64,000 nt of DNA from Candidatus Brocadia pituitae (GTDB taxonomy: Bacteria > Planctomycetota > Brocadiia > Brocadiales > Brocadiaceae): contig AP021856.1 in assembly GCA_017347445.1 (NCBI GenBank), forward strand, positions 3,480,613-3,544,612, written 5' to 3'. The notes below the pieces were generated by a model, which saw only the letters and a list, made by a program, of their open reading frames with translations, was not told where the DNA came from and did not search any database. Of the stretch, positions 54,410 through 64,000 are shown one piece after another. The number at the start of each line of letters is the position of its first letter. The first letter of the stretch is position 1. A program made the position numbers and the translations under genes.

Positions 54410-55201
54410 ATGAATCATCAAAACAAAAACAGTGCGCAGGACCATCTAACGCACAGATTCCCCACAAAATCACCCGCAGATGCCCCGGCGCTTCGGAAAA
54501 GGACACCGGGTATCGTGGCGGGTCTGTTCGCCCTGGCATTTCTTGCCGGGTGCGCCTCAACCAAGATCACCAACGAACAGCTCGTGTACGGAAGGCTTCC
54601 CCGCCCCGATCACATACTGGTGTATGATTTCGTCTCCACATCCGGTGATGTCCCTATGGATTCATCGATCGCTGGTGAGTATGACGAGCATGAAGCGCCT
54701 CAAACTGCTGAGGAGATCGAGACCGGACGTCAGATAGGTGCTGAAATTGCCGCACAGTTGGTAGAGGAGATTCGCGGCATGGGAATGCCGGCGGTACGGG
54801 CTGACAAGAATACGATACCTGAGCTCAACGACATTCTATTTCGAGGCTATCTCCTCACAATGAGCGAGGGCAGTGCCGCCAAACGCATGACTATCGGATT
54901 TGGCTCAGGCTCATCCAAGTTACAGATAGCTGCAGAGGGTTACCAGGTAACGGCTCAGGGGCTGAGAAAACTCGGGTCCGGCACCGTGGATGCCGGCGGC
55001 AGTAAAGGTCCCGGCGCGGCTTTGGGGGCTGCCGCCTTCATTGCCACTGCCAACCCTGCGGGACTCATTGTCAGCGGCGGAATGAAAATATACGGAGAGG
55101 CAAGCGGCAAAGCCAAGATCGGAGGCCGGGCCACGCAGGCCGCCAAAGAAATCGCTGATCATCTCAAGACACGATTCGAGGAACAGGGCTGGATTGATTA
55201 G
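54410..55201 (+). CDS. DUF4410 lipoprotein
   Basis: 263 aa. Lipobox LAFLAGCASTKI (C at about 48), preceded by an unusually long hydrophilic start; an internal start is possible, but no better ribosome site is seen than AAAGGAAA at 54396. DUF4410 features: PDHILVYDFVST (about 64-75), GAEIAAQLVEEIRGMGMPA, DILFRGYLLTMSEGSAAKRM, GFGSGSSKLQIAAEGYQV and a small-residue-rich helix (AALGAAAFIATANPAGLIVSG type). The family is of unknown function, usually anchored to the outer membrane. It shares the envelope cluster with the MCE genes. Confidence 0.88.
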   Translation: MNHQNKNSAQDHLTHRFPTKSPADAPALRKRTPGIVAGLFALAFLAGCASTKITNEQLVYGRLPRPDHILVYDFVSTSGDVPMDSSIAGEYDEHEAPQTAEEIETGRQIGAEIAAQLVEEIRGMGMPAVRADKNTIPELNDILFRGYLLTMSEGSAAKRMTIGFGSGSSKLQIAAEGYQVTAQGLRKLGSGTVDAGGSKGPGAALGAAAFIATANPAGLIVSGGMKIYGEASGKAKIGGRATQAAKEIADHLKTRFEEQGWID

Positions 55202-55219
55202 AAAAAATATGAATAAAAC

Positions 55220-55254
55220 TAACCCTGTCAGGGTTTTAAACCCTGACAGGGTTA
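55220..55254. repeat. Palindrome AACCCTGTCAGGGTT, copy 3
   Basis: TAACCCTGTCAGGGTTTT/AAACCCTGACAGGGTTA, perfect arms, 18 bp after the DUF4410 stop. This is the best-preserved copy. Confidence 0.92.
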
Positions 55255-55328
55255 ACTCACACATAAACAATATTGCTGAACGAAGGAACATTATTATCAT
55301 TAAATCATCAAATCATCGGAGAACAGCA

Positions 55329-56726
55329 ATGAGTAAAGTATTTCGTCTTTTCACCCTTTGGACAAGTATTTCTACGGTAATTTTTTCCCTATCAGGTTGT
55401 CTACATTATCCTATCAACAAACCACTCGCAACGGTTGATCCGAACAGTGGCTATCGTGGAAAGTTTAAGGTTCAGCTTGGGAATTCAGACGAAATGCTCA
55501 TATTTCTTAGCTTTTCAGGTGGAGGCACACGGGCTTCTGCCTTTTCGTATGGTGTCCTTGAAGAACTGAGAAATACAGAAGTAACTATAAACGGCCAAAA
55601 ACGGATGCTTCTCCATGAGATTGACGGCATTTCTGGTGTGTCAGGAGGTAGTTTCACTGCTGCGTACTACGGCCTCTTTGGTGATCGTATCTTTGAGGAT
55701 TTCGAGACAAAATTTCTGAAAAAGAATGTGCAGGGTGGGCTTACGCGAAGGTTTTTGATACGGCCTGACAACTGGGTGCGCCTCTCCTCTCCATTTTTTT
55801 CACGAAGTGACCTTGCTGCTGAGTATTACGATAAGATCCTTTTTGAAAAGAAGACCTTTCAGGATATGACAGCAAGCAAAGGCCCTATGGTCTTTATTAA
55901 CGCAACGGATATGGTAACGGGTATACGAGTGGCATTTCAGCAGGATGCATTTGATATCATCTGTTCTGATCTTTCCAGTTATCCAGTTGCGCGTGCCGTA
56001 ACGGCATCATCTGCAGTGCCCGTTGTCCTTACACCTATCACCCTTCGCAATTACTCCAACAATTGCGGTTTTACCCTCCCTGAAGAAGCAGCGAGAGTTC
56101 AGAGGGAGCATGATATTTCGTCACGGTCGTTTCATCAGATAAGCAATGTCGCTGTCTATCAGGATGTTGCGAAGCATAAATATATCCATCTCGTTGATGG
56201 CGGCGTCTCGGACAACCTCGGCCTGCGGGCAGCCATTGACAGGGTGCTTGCCTTCGGAAGTGTGTGGAATACGCTGAAATATCTGAAACTCGAAAACACC
56301 CGCAAGGTGGTTTTTGTTGTTGTGAATGCGGAGACGGAGGTGCCCAGCCATTGGAGTCTCCTGGGGAAGGCGCCTACGATATCCGCAATGTTTGGCGCAT
56401 ATTCTTCCGTATCGGTTACGAGATATAATTACGAGACTGTTATGCTGCTGCGGGAGAGTTTCCGCAGGTGGACTGAAGAAATTCAGAAGAGCAGGTGCGG
56501 GGACGGCCCGATATCTACGGAGCCTGGCGGATGCGGTGATATCAAATTCTATCTCGTTGAAGTCAAGTTTGATGCATTACGGGATGAGGCGGAACGCCAC
56601 TATTTCAAGGGGATGCCAACATCGTTCAAATTGTCTGACAAGCAGGTCGATGATCTGCGTAACGCTGCTCATCGAATCCTCACCGGCTCAGAGGAATTCC
56701 AGCAGCTTTTGAAGGATTTAAAGTAA
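55329..56726 (+). CDS. Patatin-like phospholipase lipoprotein
   Basis: 465 aa from ATG 55329 (GGAGA upstream; an earlier in-frame start at 55194 is unsupported). Lipobox VIFSLSGCLHYP. The patatin domain has the oxyanion loop FSGGGTRASAFSYG (about 68-81), the nucleophile elbow GVSGGS (S in G-x-S-x-G) and the catalytic D in VDGGVSDNLGL. It would hydrolyse acyl chains of phospholipids at the periplasmic face of a membrane. Its position after the Mla/Pqi-like lipid-transport genes suggests a role in outer-membrane lipid turnover, an inference from context. Confidence 0.92.
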   Translation: MSKVFRLFTLWTSISTVIFSLSGCLHYPINKPLATVDPNSGYRGKFKVQLGNSDEMLIFLSFSGGGTRASAFSYGVLEELRNTEVTINGQKRMLLHEIDGISGVSGGSFTAAYYGLFGDRIFEDFETKFLKKNVQGGLTRRFLIRPDNWVRLSSPFFSRSDLAAEYYDKILFEKKTFQDMTASKGPMVFINATDMVTGIRVAFQQDAFDIICSDLSSYPVARAVTASSAVPVVLTPITLRNYSNNCGFTLPEEAARVQREHDISSRSFHQISNVAVYQDVAKHKYIHLVDGGVSDNLGLRAAIDRVLAFGSVWNTLKYLKLENTRKVVFVVVNAETEVPSHWSLLGKAPTISAMFGAYSSVSVTRYNYETVMLLRESFRRWTEEIQKSRCGDGPISTEPGGCGDIKFYLVEVKFDALRDEAERHYFKGMPTSFKLSDKQVDDLRNAAHRILTGSEEFQQLLKDLK

Positions 56727-56885
56727 GTCTTTGTTATGGATGTTGTATCATTAGGTAATTGAATTCTGTATACGTTTTTGGTAAAAACTATCATATTTCA
56801 CAAATTCTAACGGGATATGGTATTCATGACAAAATCCCTTCATCAAAAAGCGATCTTCGACGCCACCTACGATTGCTTCTTCCCC

Positions 56886-59229
<2,344 letters not shown>

Positions 59230-59537
59230 ACGATACATTCAGCCATGAAAATATTTTCTCTGAAGGAATACCAATTTCCAAGATAACGAGGTTTAATTTT
59301 ATGTTACAAGGCCGTGTTATTCAAACATTTTTTCAAGATTTTTGGAGCGCTTCAGGTTAGCAATGGAAGCAAGAGGACGAATAACATAATTTCATATTGC
59401 GGAATGGTAATTGAGTAAGCATCATCATTACCGGAAAAGAAATAAATTATAAATATCTACGAACAGGCAAAACAGGCATTGCAGGATGTATACTCAAGAT
59501 ATTCATAGAAGATGAATTTTCAATTGGTAACAGGGTG
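59230..59537. other. 300-bp spacer between kdsB and the coiled-coil frame
   Basis: AT-rich, no supported gene. It should contain the promoter of the leftward kdsB-pyrG operon, but I cannot place one with confidence. Confidence 0.5.
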
Positions 59538-59564
59538 GCACGGACAAACTCCGTTTGTCCGTGC
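59538..59564. repeat. Palindrome GCACGGACAAAC/GTTTGTCCGTGC
   Basis: Perfect 12-bp arms around TCC, preceded by GGTG. Related copies are at 32051-32077 and 60867-60892. It covers the 5' end of the coiled-coil frame. Confidence 0.9.
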
Positions 59565-59851
59565 TGGACTTGCACGCGGAAATAAAGTGCCTGGATGAGA
59601 GAATAAATTCATTGGACGAGAAATTAAGCACTAAAATCGACTCCTTAGACAAGGCATTGAGTGCACGCATTGATTCCTTGGATGACAAATTCAAATCACT
59701 CGGGGCAGAGGTAACTGCAGAAACAAAGAAGATCAATGAAAAGATTGGTATTACCATCCAGATTCGCGAACGTCTGGTTGCCTTGGAAACCAAATTTGCC
59801 GCAAGGGAATCCATCAGCAATTTAAAGGGTATCCTCGCGAAAACCATCTAA
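59555..59851 (+). CDS. Coiled-coil protein fragment, 5' end replaced by a palindrome
   Basis: 98 codons from a TTG inside the palindrome. The body is a heptad coiled coil with a repeating IDSLD theme (INSLDEKLSTKIDSLDKALS, ARIDSLDDKFKSLG), ending IQIRERLVALETKFAARESI. Upstream the frame is closed by a TAA before the palindrome, so the native N-terminus seems lost. Small proteins with such repeats are often annotated as hypothetical. It could be a surviving 3' fragment rather than an active gene. Confidence 0.45.
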   Translation: MSVLDLHAEIKCLDERINSLDEKLSTKIDSLDKALSARIDSLDDKFKSLGAEVTAETKKINEKIGITIQIRERLVALETKFAARESISNLKGILAKTI

Positions 59852-59866
59852 ATCATGTATCTGTTT

Positions 59867-60775
59867 TCAAGGTATTTCCAGCGAAATATCCATGGCTTTT
59901 GCGGAATGGGTAATGGCGCCAACAGAGATCCTGTCCACTCCCGTTTGCGCCACAAGATGTACATTTTCAAGGGTAATATTTCCTGACGCCTCTGTTAATG
60001 GATGCTGTTTCCCTTCATCAGGCTCCCATTCTTTCACGAATCGTACCGCATTGTTCAACTGTTGGATACTCATATTGTCAAACAAGATGATATCCACACC
60101 TGCACAAAGGGCGTTTTTTACCTCTTCCAATGTCCTCGTCTCTACCTCTATCAGAACACCCTTTTTTATCTTTTGCCTCAATACAGAGGTAGCCTTTTCA
60201 ATGATACTGGTGTAGGGGGGAACCTCGTAGAATAATTTGTCTTTTATAATATCCAGGTGATTGTCTTTTACGAGCACCTGGTCATAGAGTCCCTTCCGGT
60301 GGTTCACTCCACCGCCCACTGCTACAGCATATTTCTCCAGATATCGCCAGCCGGGAATGGTCTTCCGTGTGTCCATAAGGGAGGTTCTCAATGGTTTGAT
60401 GCGCGTAACAAACTGTGATGTCAGCGTCGCAATCCCCGATAGCCTCTGGAGAAAGTTTAAGGCAATCCGTTCTCCGGAGAGTAACACTTTTGCACTGCCC
60501 CGTATTACGGCAATTGTCTCTCCCTTACGAACAATATCCCCTTCCTTTACCCATGGTTTAAAAAAATGGTTCTTATCTAACGCAGAAAAAAAATACTCAA
60601 CTACGGGCAACCCGGCAATAACCCCATCTTCCTTTGCTAGAAAAACCCCTTCCACCATCAGGTTGTCCGGGATGAGGTTTTCAGTCGTAATATCCCCGGT
60701 AAAAATATCCTCCTGAATAGCTAATTGAATAAGGACTTCTATCTTCTCAGGTTCAAAATTGATCTTTGCGTTCAT
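59867..60775 (-). CDS. nadC: Nicotinate-nucleotide pyrophosphorylase (quinolinate phosphoribosyltransferase)
   Basis: 302 aa. Converts quinolinate and PRPP to nicotinate mononucleotide in de novo NAD synthesis. Motifs: EDIFTGDITTENLIP, GERIALNFLQRLSGIAT, LMDTRKTIPGWRYLEKYAV (R and K of the active site), GGVNHRKGLYD, VLVKDNHLDI, IEVETRTLEE, IILFDNMS and ASGNITLENVHLVAQTGVDRISVGA. Slightly longer than the usual 270-290 aa. The gene is alone, separated from kdsB by the repeat region. Confidence 0.96.
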   Translation of the reverse strand: MNAKINFEPEKIEVLIQLAIQEDIFTGDITTENLIPDNLMVEGVFLAKEDGVIAGLPVVEYFFSALDKNHFFKPWVKEGDIVRKGETIAVIRGSAKVLLSGERIALNFLQRLSGIATLTSQFVTRIKPLRTSLMDTRKTIPGWRYLEKYAVAVGGGVNHRKGLYDQVLVKDNHLDIIKDKLFYEVPPYTSIIEKATSVLRQKIKKGVLIEVETRTLEEVKNALCAGVDIILFDNMSIQQLNNAVRFVKEWEPDEGKQHPLTEASGNITLENVHLVAQTGVDRISVGAITHSAKAMDISLEIP

Positions 60776-60817
60776 ATGAAATGGAGCTACTATCTTTTGT
60801 CTTTGACCACCTCGTTA

Positions 60818-60970
60818 ATTCAATTGTATAGGAATTTTCATTTTATTTAAGCGGTTTTTGGGGTGGCGCGGACAAACTTGTTTGTTCGTGTTTAATATTA
60901 AAGAATTTCAATCACCCCCCATAATCCCCCAGTTTACGGGGGGGAAACAGGGGGGGGAAAGTCGCCGAAG
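60818..60970. repeat. Composite repeat and C/G-run region
   Basis: TTGTATAGGAATT..ATTTAAGCGG followed by a decayed GCGCGGACAAAC/GTTTGTTCGTGT hairpin (60867-60892), matching 32012-32077. Then runs of C and G (CCCCCC, GGGGGGG, GGGGGGGG) and GTCGCCGAAGGCC, which also appears in inverted form near 5765. Confidence 0.75.
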
Positions 60971-61040
60971 GCCTAATTCAATTTAATCCTCATTATATAA
61001 CGTTTCCGAGAGAACTCAATAGCATTAATGATTTTTTTTG

Positions 61041-61068
61041 TTGACATCTGTTGATACTGTGCTATTTT
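61041..61068 (+). promoter_or_regulatory. Promoter of riboswitch 2
   Basis: TTGACA (61041-61046), 16-bp spacer, TATTTT (61063-61068). The same arrangement stands before riboswitch 3. Confidence 0.65.
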
Positions 61069-61111
61069 AAACACCATCATAAAAAAGACCGCCTTTTCAT
61101 AAACATAATGC

Positions 61112-61245
61112 AACATTACGACAAAGGCAAACCCTGAGCGATCAGGGGGCGCAAAGTAAAGGATCTTGCGAGCCGCTTAAACAGTTTAAACCGCTTAAAC
61201 CGTTCAAACGGCTTATAAAAAGACAGCCTTACTGCCGAAGATGTT
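61112..61245 (+). ncRNA. Cyclic di-GMP-I (GEMM-I) riboswitch 2
   Basis: Outer stem AACAT (61112-61116) with ATGTT (61241-61245). Core: GGCAAACC, hairpin CCTGAGCGATCAGG with GCGA loop, GGCGCAAAGT, a long variable arm, then GACAGCCTTACTGCCGAAG. The G that selects c-di-GMP over cGAMP is present. It precedes the FN3-like secreted protein. Confidence 0.9.
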
Positions 61246-61280
61246 TGGAAAAATCTTTGCAGTAAGGCTTTTTTATTTTA
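61225..61280 (+). terminator. Expression-platform terminator of riboswitch 2
   Basis: AGCCTTACTGC (61225-61235) with GCAGTAAGGCT (61259-61269), perfect 11-bp stem, then TTTTTTATTTTA. The 5' arm is part of the aptamer's 3' strand, so ligand binding should prevent termination. Confidence 0.9.
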
Positions 61281-61326
61281 TTGAAGTTCTGAGATACAGA
61301 AAAATTTATACGGGGATGATAAAAAT

Positions 61327-62091
61327 TTGTCCATCTTTCCTCTTAGTATTTCCTATTGTTTGTTAATGATCGGTAATATTTTCAATGTATGGTCAAATTT
61401 TACCTTTGCGGAGGCAACGCCGATGGCAATAGCTACGCCATCAGTAACACCAACACCCCAAAGTGTGGTAACACGCGAAGCAACAGACATAACTTCAAAC
61501 TCGGCAACTCTGAATGCAATAGTTCCTTCTGGAATGACAGCAGGAAGTATATATTTTGAATATGGCACTACAAGTGGGGCATACACGGATTCTGTCGATG
61601 CGGAAAGAGACGGTATGTCAGATAATGTAAGTGCGCGAATAACTGGTCTATCGGCTGTGACGACTTATTACGACAGAATAGTCGCAGTGACAAAGCCTGT
61701 GCCTACAATCAGTAACGGATACACATACGGAAATGAAGAATCCTTTACTACATCACCGGCAACACCCACAGTAACACCTACGCCCATATGCAAAGCTGAG
61801 TCTATAGATGCATCTCTCAAAACGCTGAAACTCAAGAGAGAGGAAAGCGGTAACGTAACGATTACCGTGACATGCTCTGATGGTTCACCATCTGTAAGTG
61901 AACGAGTAGAGGCTAAGATTAAATCTGGTAAGAGGTGTATATCGATCTCACCGCAAAGCGCTGAAACGAACGTTGACGGTCTGGCAATATTTACGATTAC
62001 AGCCACGAAGAAGACCGGTAATGCAAAAGTTAAATTCGAGGCAGCCAATGGCTTGAAGACGACGGTAACGGTGAAGGTTAAAAAGGAGTAA
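61327..62091 (+). CDS. Secreted protein with FN3-like and Ig-like domains
   Basis: About 254 aa. After a hydrophobic N-terminus (to about TFA-EA, residue 29) and a proline/threonine linker (PMAIATPSVTPTPQ) comes an FN3-like domain (ITSNSATLNAIVPSG, IYFEYGTTSGAYTDSV). A second PT linker (TSPATPTVTPTPIC) leads to an Ig-like domain (VTITVTCSDGSPSVSERVEA, VDGLAIFTITATKKTG). It looks like an exported adhesive or matrix protein. The start is uncertain: TTG 61327 and ATG 61366 are in frame. ATG 61316, in another frame, encodes a better signal-peptide start (MIKICPSFLLVFPIVC) whose stop overlaps ATG 61366, so a frameshift is possible. Confidence 0.75.
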   Translation: MSIFPLSISYCLLMIGNIFNVWSNFTFAEATPMAIATPSVTPTPQSVVTREATDITSNSATLNAIVPSGMTAGSIYFEYGTTSGAYTDSVDAERDGMSDNVSARITGLSAVTTYYDRIVAVTKPVPTISNGYTYGNEESFTTSPATPTVTPTPICKAESIDASLKTLKLKREESGNVTITVTCSDGSPSVSERVEAKIKSGKRCISISPQSAETNVDGLAIFTITATKKTGNAKVKFEAANGLKTTVTVKVKKE

Positions 62092-62261
62092 TGCTCAGAA
62101 TACCAAGAATCAACGAGGAAAATAATCAGAAGATAACCTTTTCTGAAATATTAATAAAACAGATTGGATGCAAAGTTGGTTGCGGCTTGCTGCGCTATGA
62201 TATTAAGTCAGCATTGTTCGAATTGTTTTATTTTAAGAAATTTTAAAAGAAGGAGGCCGGT

Positions 62262-63053
62262 ATGATAAAAGCAAATTATCGTTTTGGTTTAAGGGCTTTG
62301 GCCATTGTTTTGTCATTTGCAGCGGCACTTGTTGTAACATTCGGCTGGCGCGGTCTGTCAGGCGGCATTGCCTTGGCGCAGAATGAGGAACCCCAGTTCA
62401 CCACGGAGTTTCGGTTGAAGGACTGTAAATTTGAGACTGTAGGGGCAAACTCTTACTTCATCCTCAAACCGGGCTATCGATTGATATTAGACGGGGAAGA
62501 GGACGGAGAAACGGTCCGGGTCGTGATTACCGTTCTGCCTAAGACCAAAAAGATCTTCCTTCCAAATATCGGCACGGTGAGAACGAGGGTTGTCGAGGAA
62601 CGGGAATCGGTAGATGGCGAATTGGTAGAGGTGTCGAGAAACTTCTTCGCAATATGCAAAAAGACAAATGACGTTTTCTATTTTGGGGAAGATGTCGATA
62701 TTTTCAATGAGGATGGTACGATAAGTCATGAAGGGTCATGGCTCGCGGGAGTGGATGGCGCGGAGCCAGGCATCATTATGCCGGGTACTTTTTTGCTGGG
62801 TTCGAGATACTTTCAGGAACAGGCGTCTGGCATTGCCACTGACCGTGCAGAGCACGTGGAGATGGGTCTTGAAGTAACTACGGATGCGGGCACATTCAAT
62901 GAGTGCGTGAGGGTGCTGGAGACAACGCTTCTGGAACCTGGAGTGGAAAGCGAGAAGATTTACGCCCCCGGAGTTGGGCTGGTTGTAGACGATGTGGTTG
63001 AACTCGTCAAATTCGGCTTTATCAAAGATGACGACGACGATGATGACGACTAA
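62262..63053 (+). CDS. Secreted protein of unknown function with poly-Asp tail
   Basis: 263 aa. Signal peptide (about 1-39, IVLSFAAALVVTFGW, cleavage near ALA-QN). The mature part has FILKPGYRLILDGEEDGETV, SRNFFAICKKTNDVFYFGEDVDIF, a GSWLAGVDGAEPGIIMPGTF block and YAPGVGLVVDDVVELV, phrases seen in a widespread hypothetical family; no function is known to me. It ends in eight consecutive D, which may bind calcium. AAGGAGG precedes the ATG. It may be transcribed with the FN3-like gene from riboswitch 2, since no terminator is obvious between them. Confidence 0.83.
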   Translation: MIKANYRFGLRALAIVLSFAAALVVTFGWRGLSGGIALAQNEEPQFTTEFRLKDCKFETVGANSYFILKPGYRLILDGEEDGETVRVVITVLPKTKKIFLPNIGTVRTRVVEERESVDGELVEVSRNFFAICKKTNDVFYFGEDVDIFNEDGTISHEGSWLAGVDGAEPGIIMPGTFLLGSRYFQEQASGIATDRAEHVEMGLEVTTDAGTFNECVRVLETTLLEPGVESEKIYAPGVGLVVDDVVELVKFGFIKDDDDDDDD

Positions 63054-63066
63054 GGTTATTTTTTTG

Positions 63067-63094
63067 TTGACATCCAACGATACTGTGTTATTTT
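63067..63094 (+). promoter_or_regulatory. Promoter of riboswitch 3
   Basis: TTGACA (63067-63072), 16-bp spacer, TATTTT (63089-63094), the same layout as upstream of riboswitch 2. Confidence 0.65.
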
Positions 63095-63117
63095 AAATCG
63101 TTAAGCCAATGATCAAA

Positions 63118-63246
63118 AACATACGACAAAGGCAAACCCTGAGCGATTAGGGGACGCAAAGTAAAGGATCTTTCAACGCACAAGGATGTAGTTAAAGATG
63201 CGCCTTATCCTTTCGTGAAAAAGACAGCCTTACTGCCGAAGATGTT
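63118..63246 (+). ncRNA. Cyclic di-GMP-I (GEMM-I) riboswitch 3
   Basis: Outer stem AACAT (63118-63122) with ATGTT (63242-63246). Core GGCAAACC, hairpin with GCGA loop (one G-T pair), GGACGCAAAGT, variable arm, GACAGCCTTACTGCCGAAG. Nearly the same sequence as riboswitch 2 in all conserved parts while the variable arm differs. It precedes a small frame and the CDS that leaves the window. Confidence 0.9.
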
Positions 63247-63280
63247 GAAAAACATTTTTGCAGTAAGGCTTTTTTATTTT
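63226..63280 (+). terminator. Expression-platform terminator of riboswitch 3
   Basis: AGCCTTACTGC (63226-63236) with GCAGTAAGGCT (63260-63270), then TTTTTTATTTTAA. It overlaps the aptamer as in copies 1 and 2. Confidence 0.9.
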
Positions 63281-63459
63281 AAGGATAGGAGAAAAGGCGT
63301 TTTGCATGAGATTGCCAGCTGCGCACCTTGCTTAACGAAGAGTTGTCTGATTTTTCATTGTTCAGCCTCACCGCTATCGTTATAGGCGTCATCTCCTTAT
63401 ATGCAACAACAGCATCTCTAGCCTGGCTCATTTCACCTTGTGAAAGGAGGTAAACACAA

Positions 63460-63567
63460 ATGAATATCTTGCCTTTCATGAAAATATTACCTAATCCAAC
63501 TACCTGCACCCACTGCATTACTGCCGTCTATGTAAACGATATCGGTTTCATGCGATCTTATGTATGA
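63460..63567 (+). CDS. Small open frame (35 aa) with a strong ribosome-binding site
   Basis: AAAGGAGG (63443-63450) precedes ATG 63460 by 9 bases. Product begins MNILPFMKILPNPTTCTHC and ends MRSYV; it contains one CxxC pair. It lies between riboswitch 3 and the next gene. No family recognised. It could be a leader peptide or a small protein; the strong site is the main support. Confidence 0.4.
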   Translation: MNILPFMKILPNPTTCTHCITAVYVNDIGFMRSYV

Positions 63568-63625
63568 CCAGTCGAGACATGCGAGAGGGACAATCCCCAC
63601 ACAACTGAGGGAAGGAGGACAAAAT

Positions 63626-64000
63626 ATGGCATACCAAAAGGAATATATGTTATCCGGACTGGAAAGGGAACTGGAGCTGTATCGGGGGGCGGAATACGAA
63701 GCGCCCAGAGATTCAAACGGGAAGACGCACACTATCGCAGTTATTGATACAGCAGGAAAGCCCATGTCCTTCACGTTTAGTGTAGATCAAAATAAGAAGG
63801 GATATGTGTCTACTTCTGACCATACCTATAAAAAAAGTGCCGGGTTGACCACTAAAACTTTTAAAGTACCGGGTCTCACGCAATTAATTGTAGCGTTGAA
63901 TAAAAAAGGGAATACCGCCTTCCTTGTGTTGATGGATTTTCGACAATTCAATGAAGATTATGATGCCTCAAAACCGGCAACCGTTAATAATATGAGCTTT
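63626..64000 (+). CDS. Protein of unknown function, 3' end outside window
   Basis: Open for 125 codons to the window edge from ATG 63626, with GAAGGAGG (63611-63618) before it. MAYQKEYMLSGLERELELYR starts it, followed by KTHTIAVIDTAGKPMSFTFS, KKSAGLTTKTFKVPG and LIVALNKKGNTAFLVLMDF. There is no signal peptide. I do not recognise the family. Its position makes it a probable c-di-GMP riboswitch target. Confidence 0.75.
   Translation, partial: MAYQKEYMLSGLERELELYRGAEYEAPRDSNGKTHTIAVIDTAGKPMSFTFSVDQNKKGYVSTSDHTYKKSAGLTTKTFKVPGLTQLIVALNKKGNTAFLVLMDFRQFNEDYDASKPATVNNMSF

Noticed and set aside
61112-63246. cGAMP-type (GEMM-Ib) rather than c-di-GMP riboswitches
   Set aside because: The first G of GGCAAACC is kept in all three copies; the cGAMP variant carries A there. 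The call still needs a binding test.

Overview
The window reads like an accessory-rich stretch of a Gram-negative (diderm) bacterial chromosome. It carries a KDO-activation gene (kdsB), an Mla/Pqi-type lipid transport set, many lipoproteins and a surface-glycan locus, together with class I cyclic-di-GMP riboswitches, a BsuPI-like inhibitor gene and an unusual density of small palindromic repeats. My best guess is an anammox planctomycete (order Brocadiales). That is an inference from gene style and repeat content; no marker gene in the window proves it. I found no rRNA, tRNA or CRISPR array.

Layout. 1-5321 (minus): a type I restriction-modification operon (hsdM, DUF1016 nuclease, hsdS, AlbA_2-domain protein running off the edge). 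hsdM is split by a 7-bp tandem duplication. 5322-6730: gene-free DNA with three inverted-repeat elements. 6731-11376: accA, a DUF2905 membrane protein, a methyltransferase, an M20 peptidase and a polyprenol-phosphate sugar synthase. 11446-24438 (minus): a 13-kb defence operon, in transcription order SNF2 helicase, AlbA_2/HATPase protein, DUF1016 nuclease, type III Mod, DUF559 nuclease, a small basic protein, MNT, HEPN, type III Res. Most large genes here are broken: a 19-bp tandem duplication in the helicase, a 315-bp GIY-YIG element in the DUF1016 gene, an ISAzo13-type insertion sequence plus a deletion in mod, and a 1-nt frameshift in res. In-frame palindromes encoding PSQEG-like peptides are scattered through it.

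25137-27300 (minus): a secreted V8-like serine protease and a BsuPI-like inhibitor behind a c-di-GMP-I riboswitch. 27563-47868 (minus): a glycogen-debranching enzyme, then a surface-polysaccharide locus (one GT9 and four GT4-type glycosyltransferases, a UDP-galactopyranose-mutase-like flavoprotein, PIG-L deacetylase, two alkaline-phosphatase-superfamily proteins, radical SAM protein, two tandem-duplicated GNAT proteins, flippase, Wza-like export lipoprotein). 48128-56726 (plus): an envelope-lipid cluster (unknown lipoprotein, STAS-MlaE, MlaF, MlaD, PqiC-like lipoprotein, glycine-zipper protein, DUF4410 lipoprotein, patatin lipoprotein) with one palindrome family at several gene ends. 56886-60775 (minus): pyrG, kdsB, nadC. 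61041-64000 (plus): two more c-di-GMP-I riboswitches in front of secreted proteins of unknown function.

Main points. (1) Three near-identical c-di-GMP-I riboswitches with overlapping terminators, so a second messenger probably turns on secreted products, including a protease with an inhibitor. (2) A compact GIY-YIG element with terminal inverted repeats; removing it exactly rebuilds a full DUF1016 gene. (3) Two defence operons that share DUF1016 and AlbA_2 modules and are decayed, or possibly reversibly switched off, by exact short tandem duplications.
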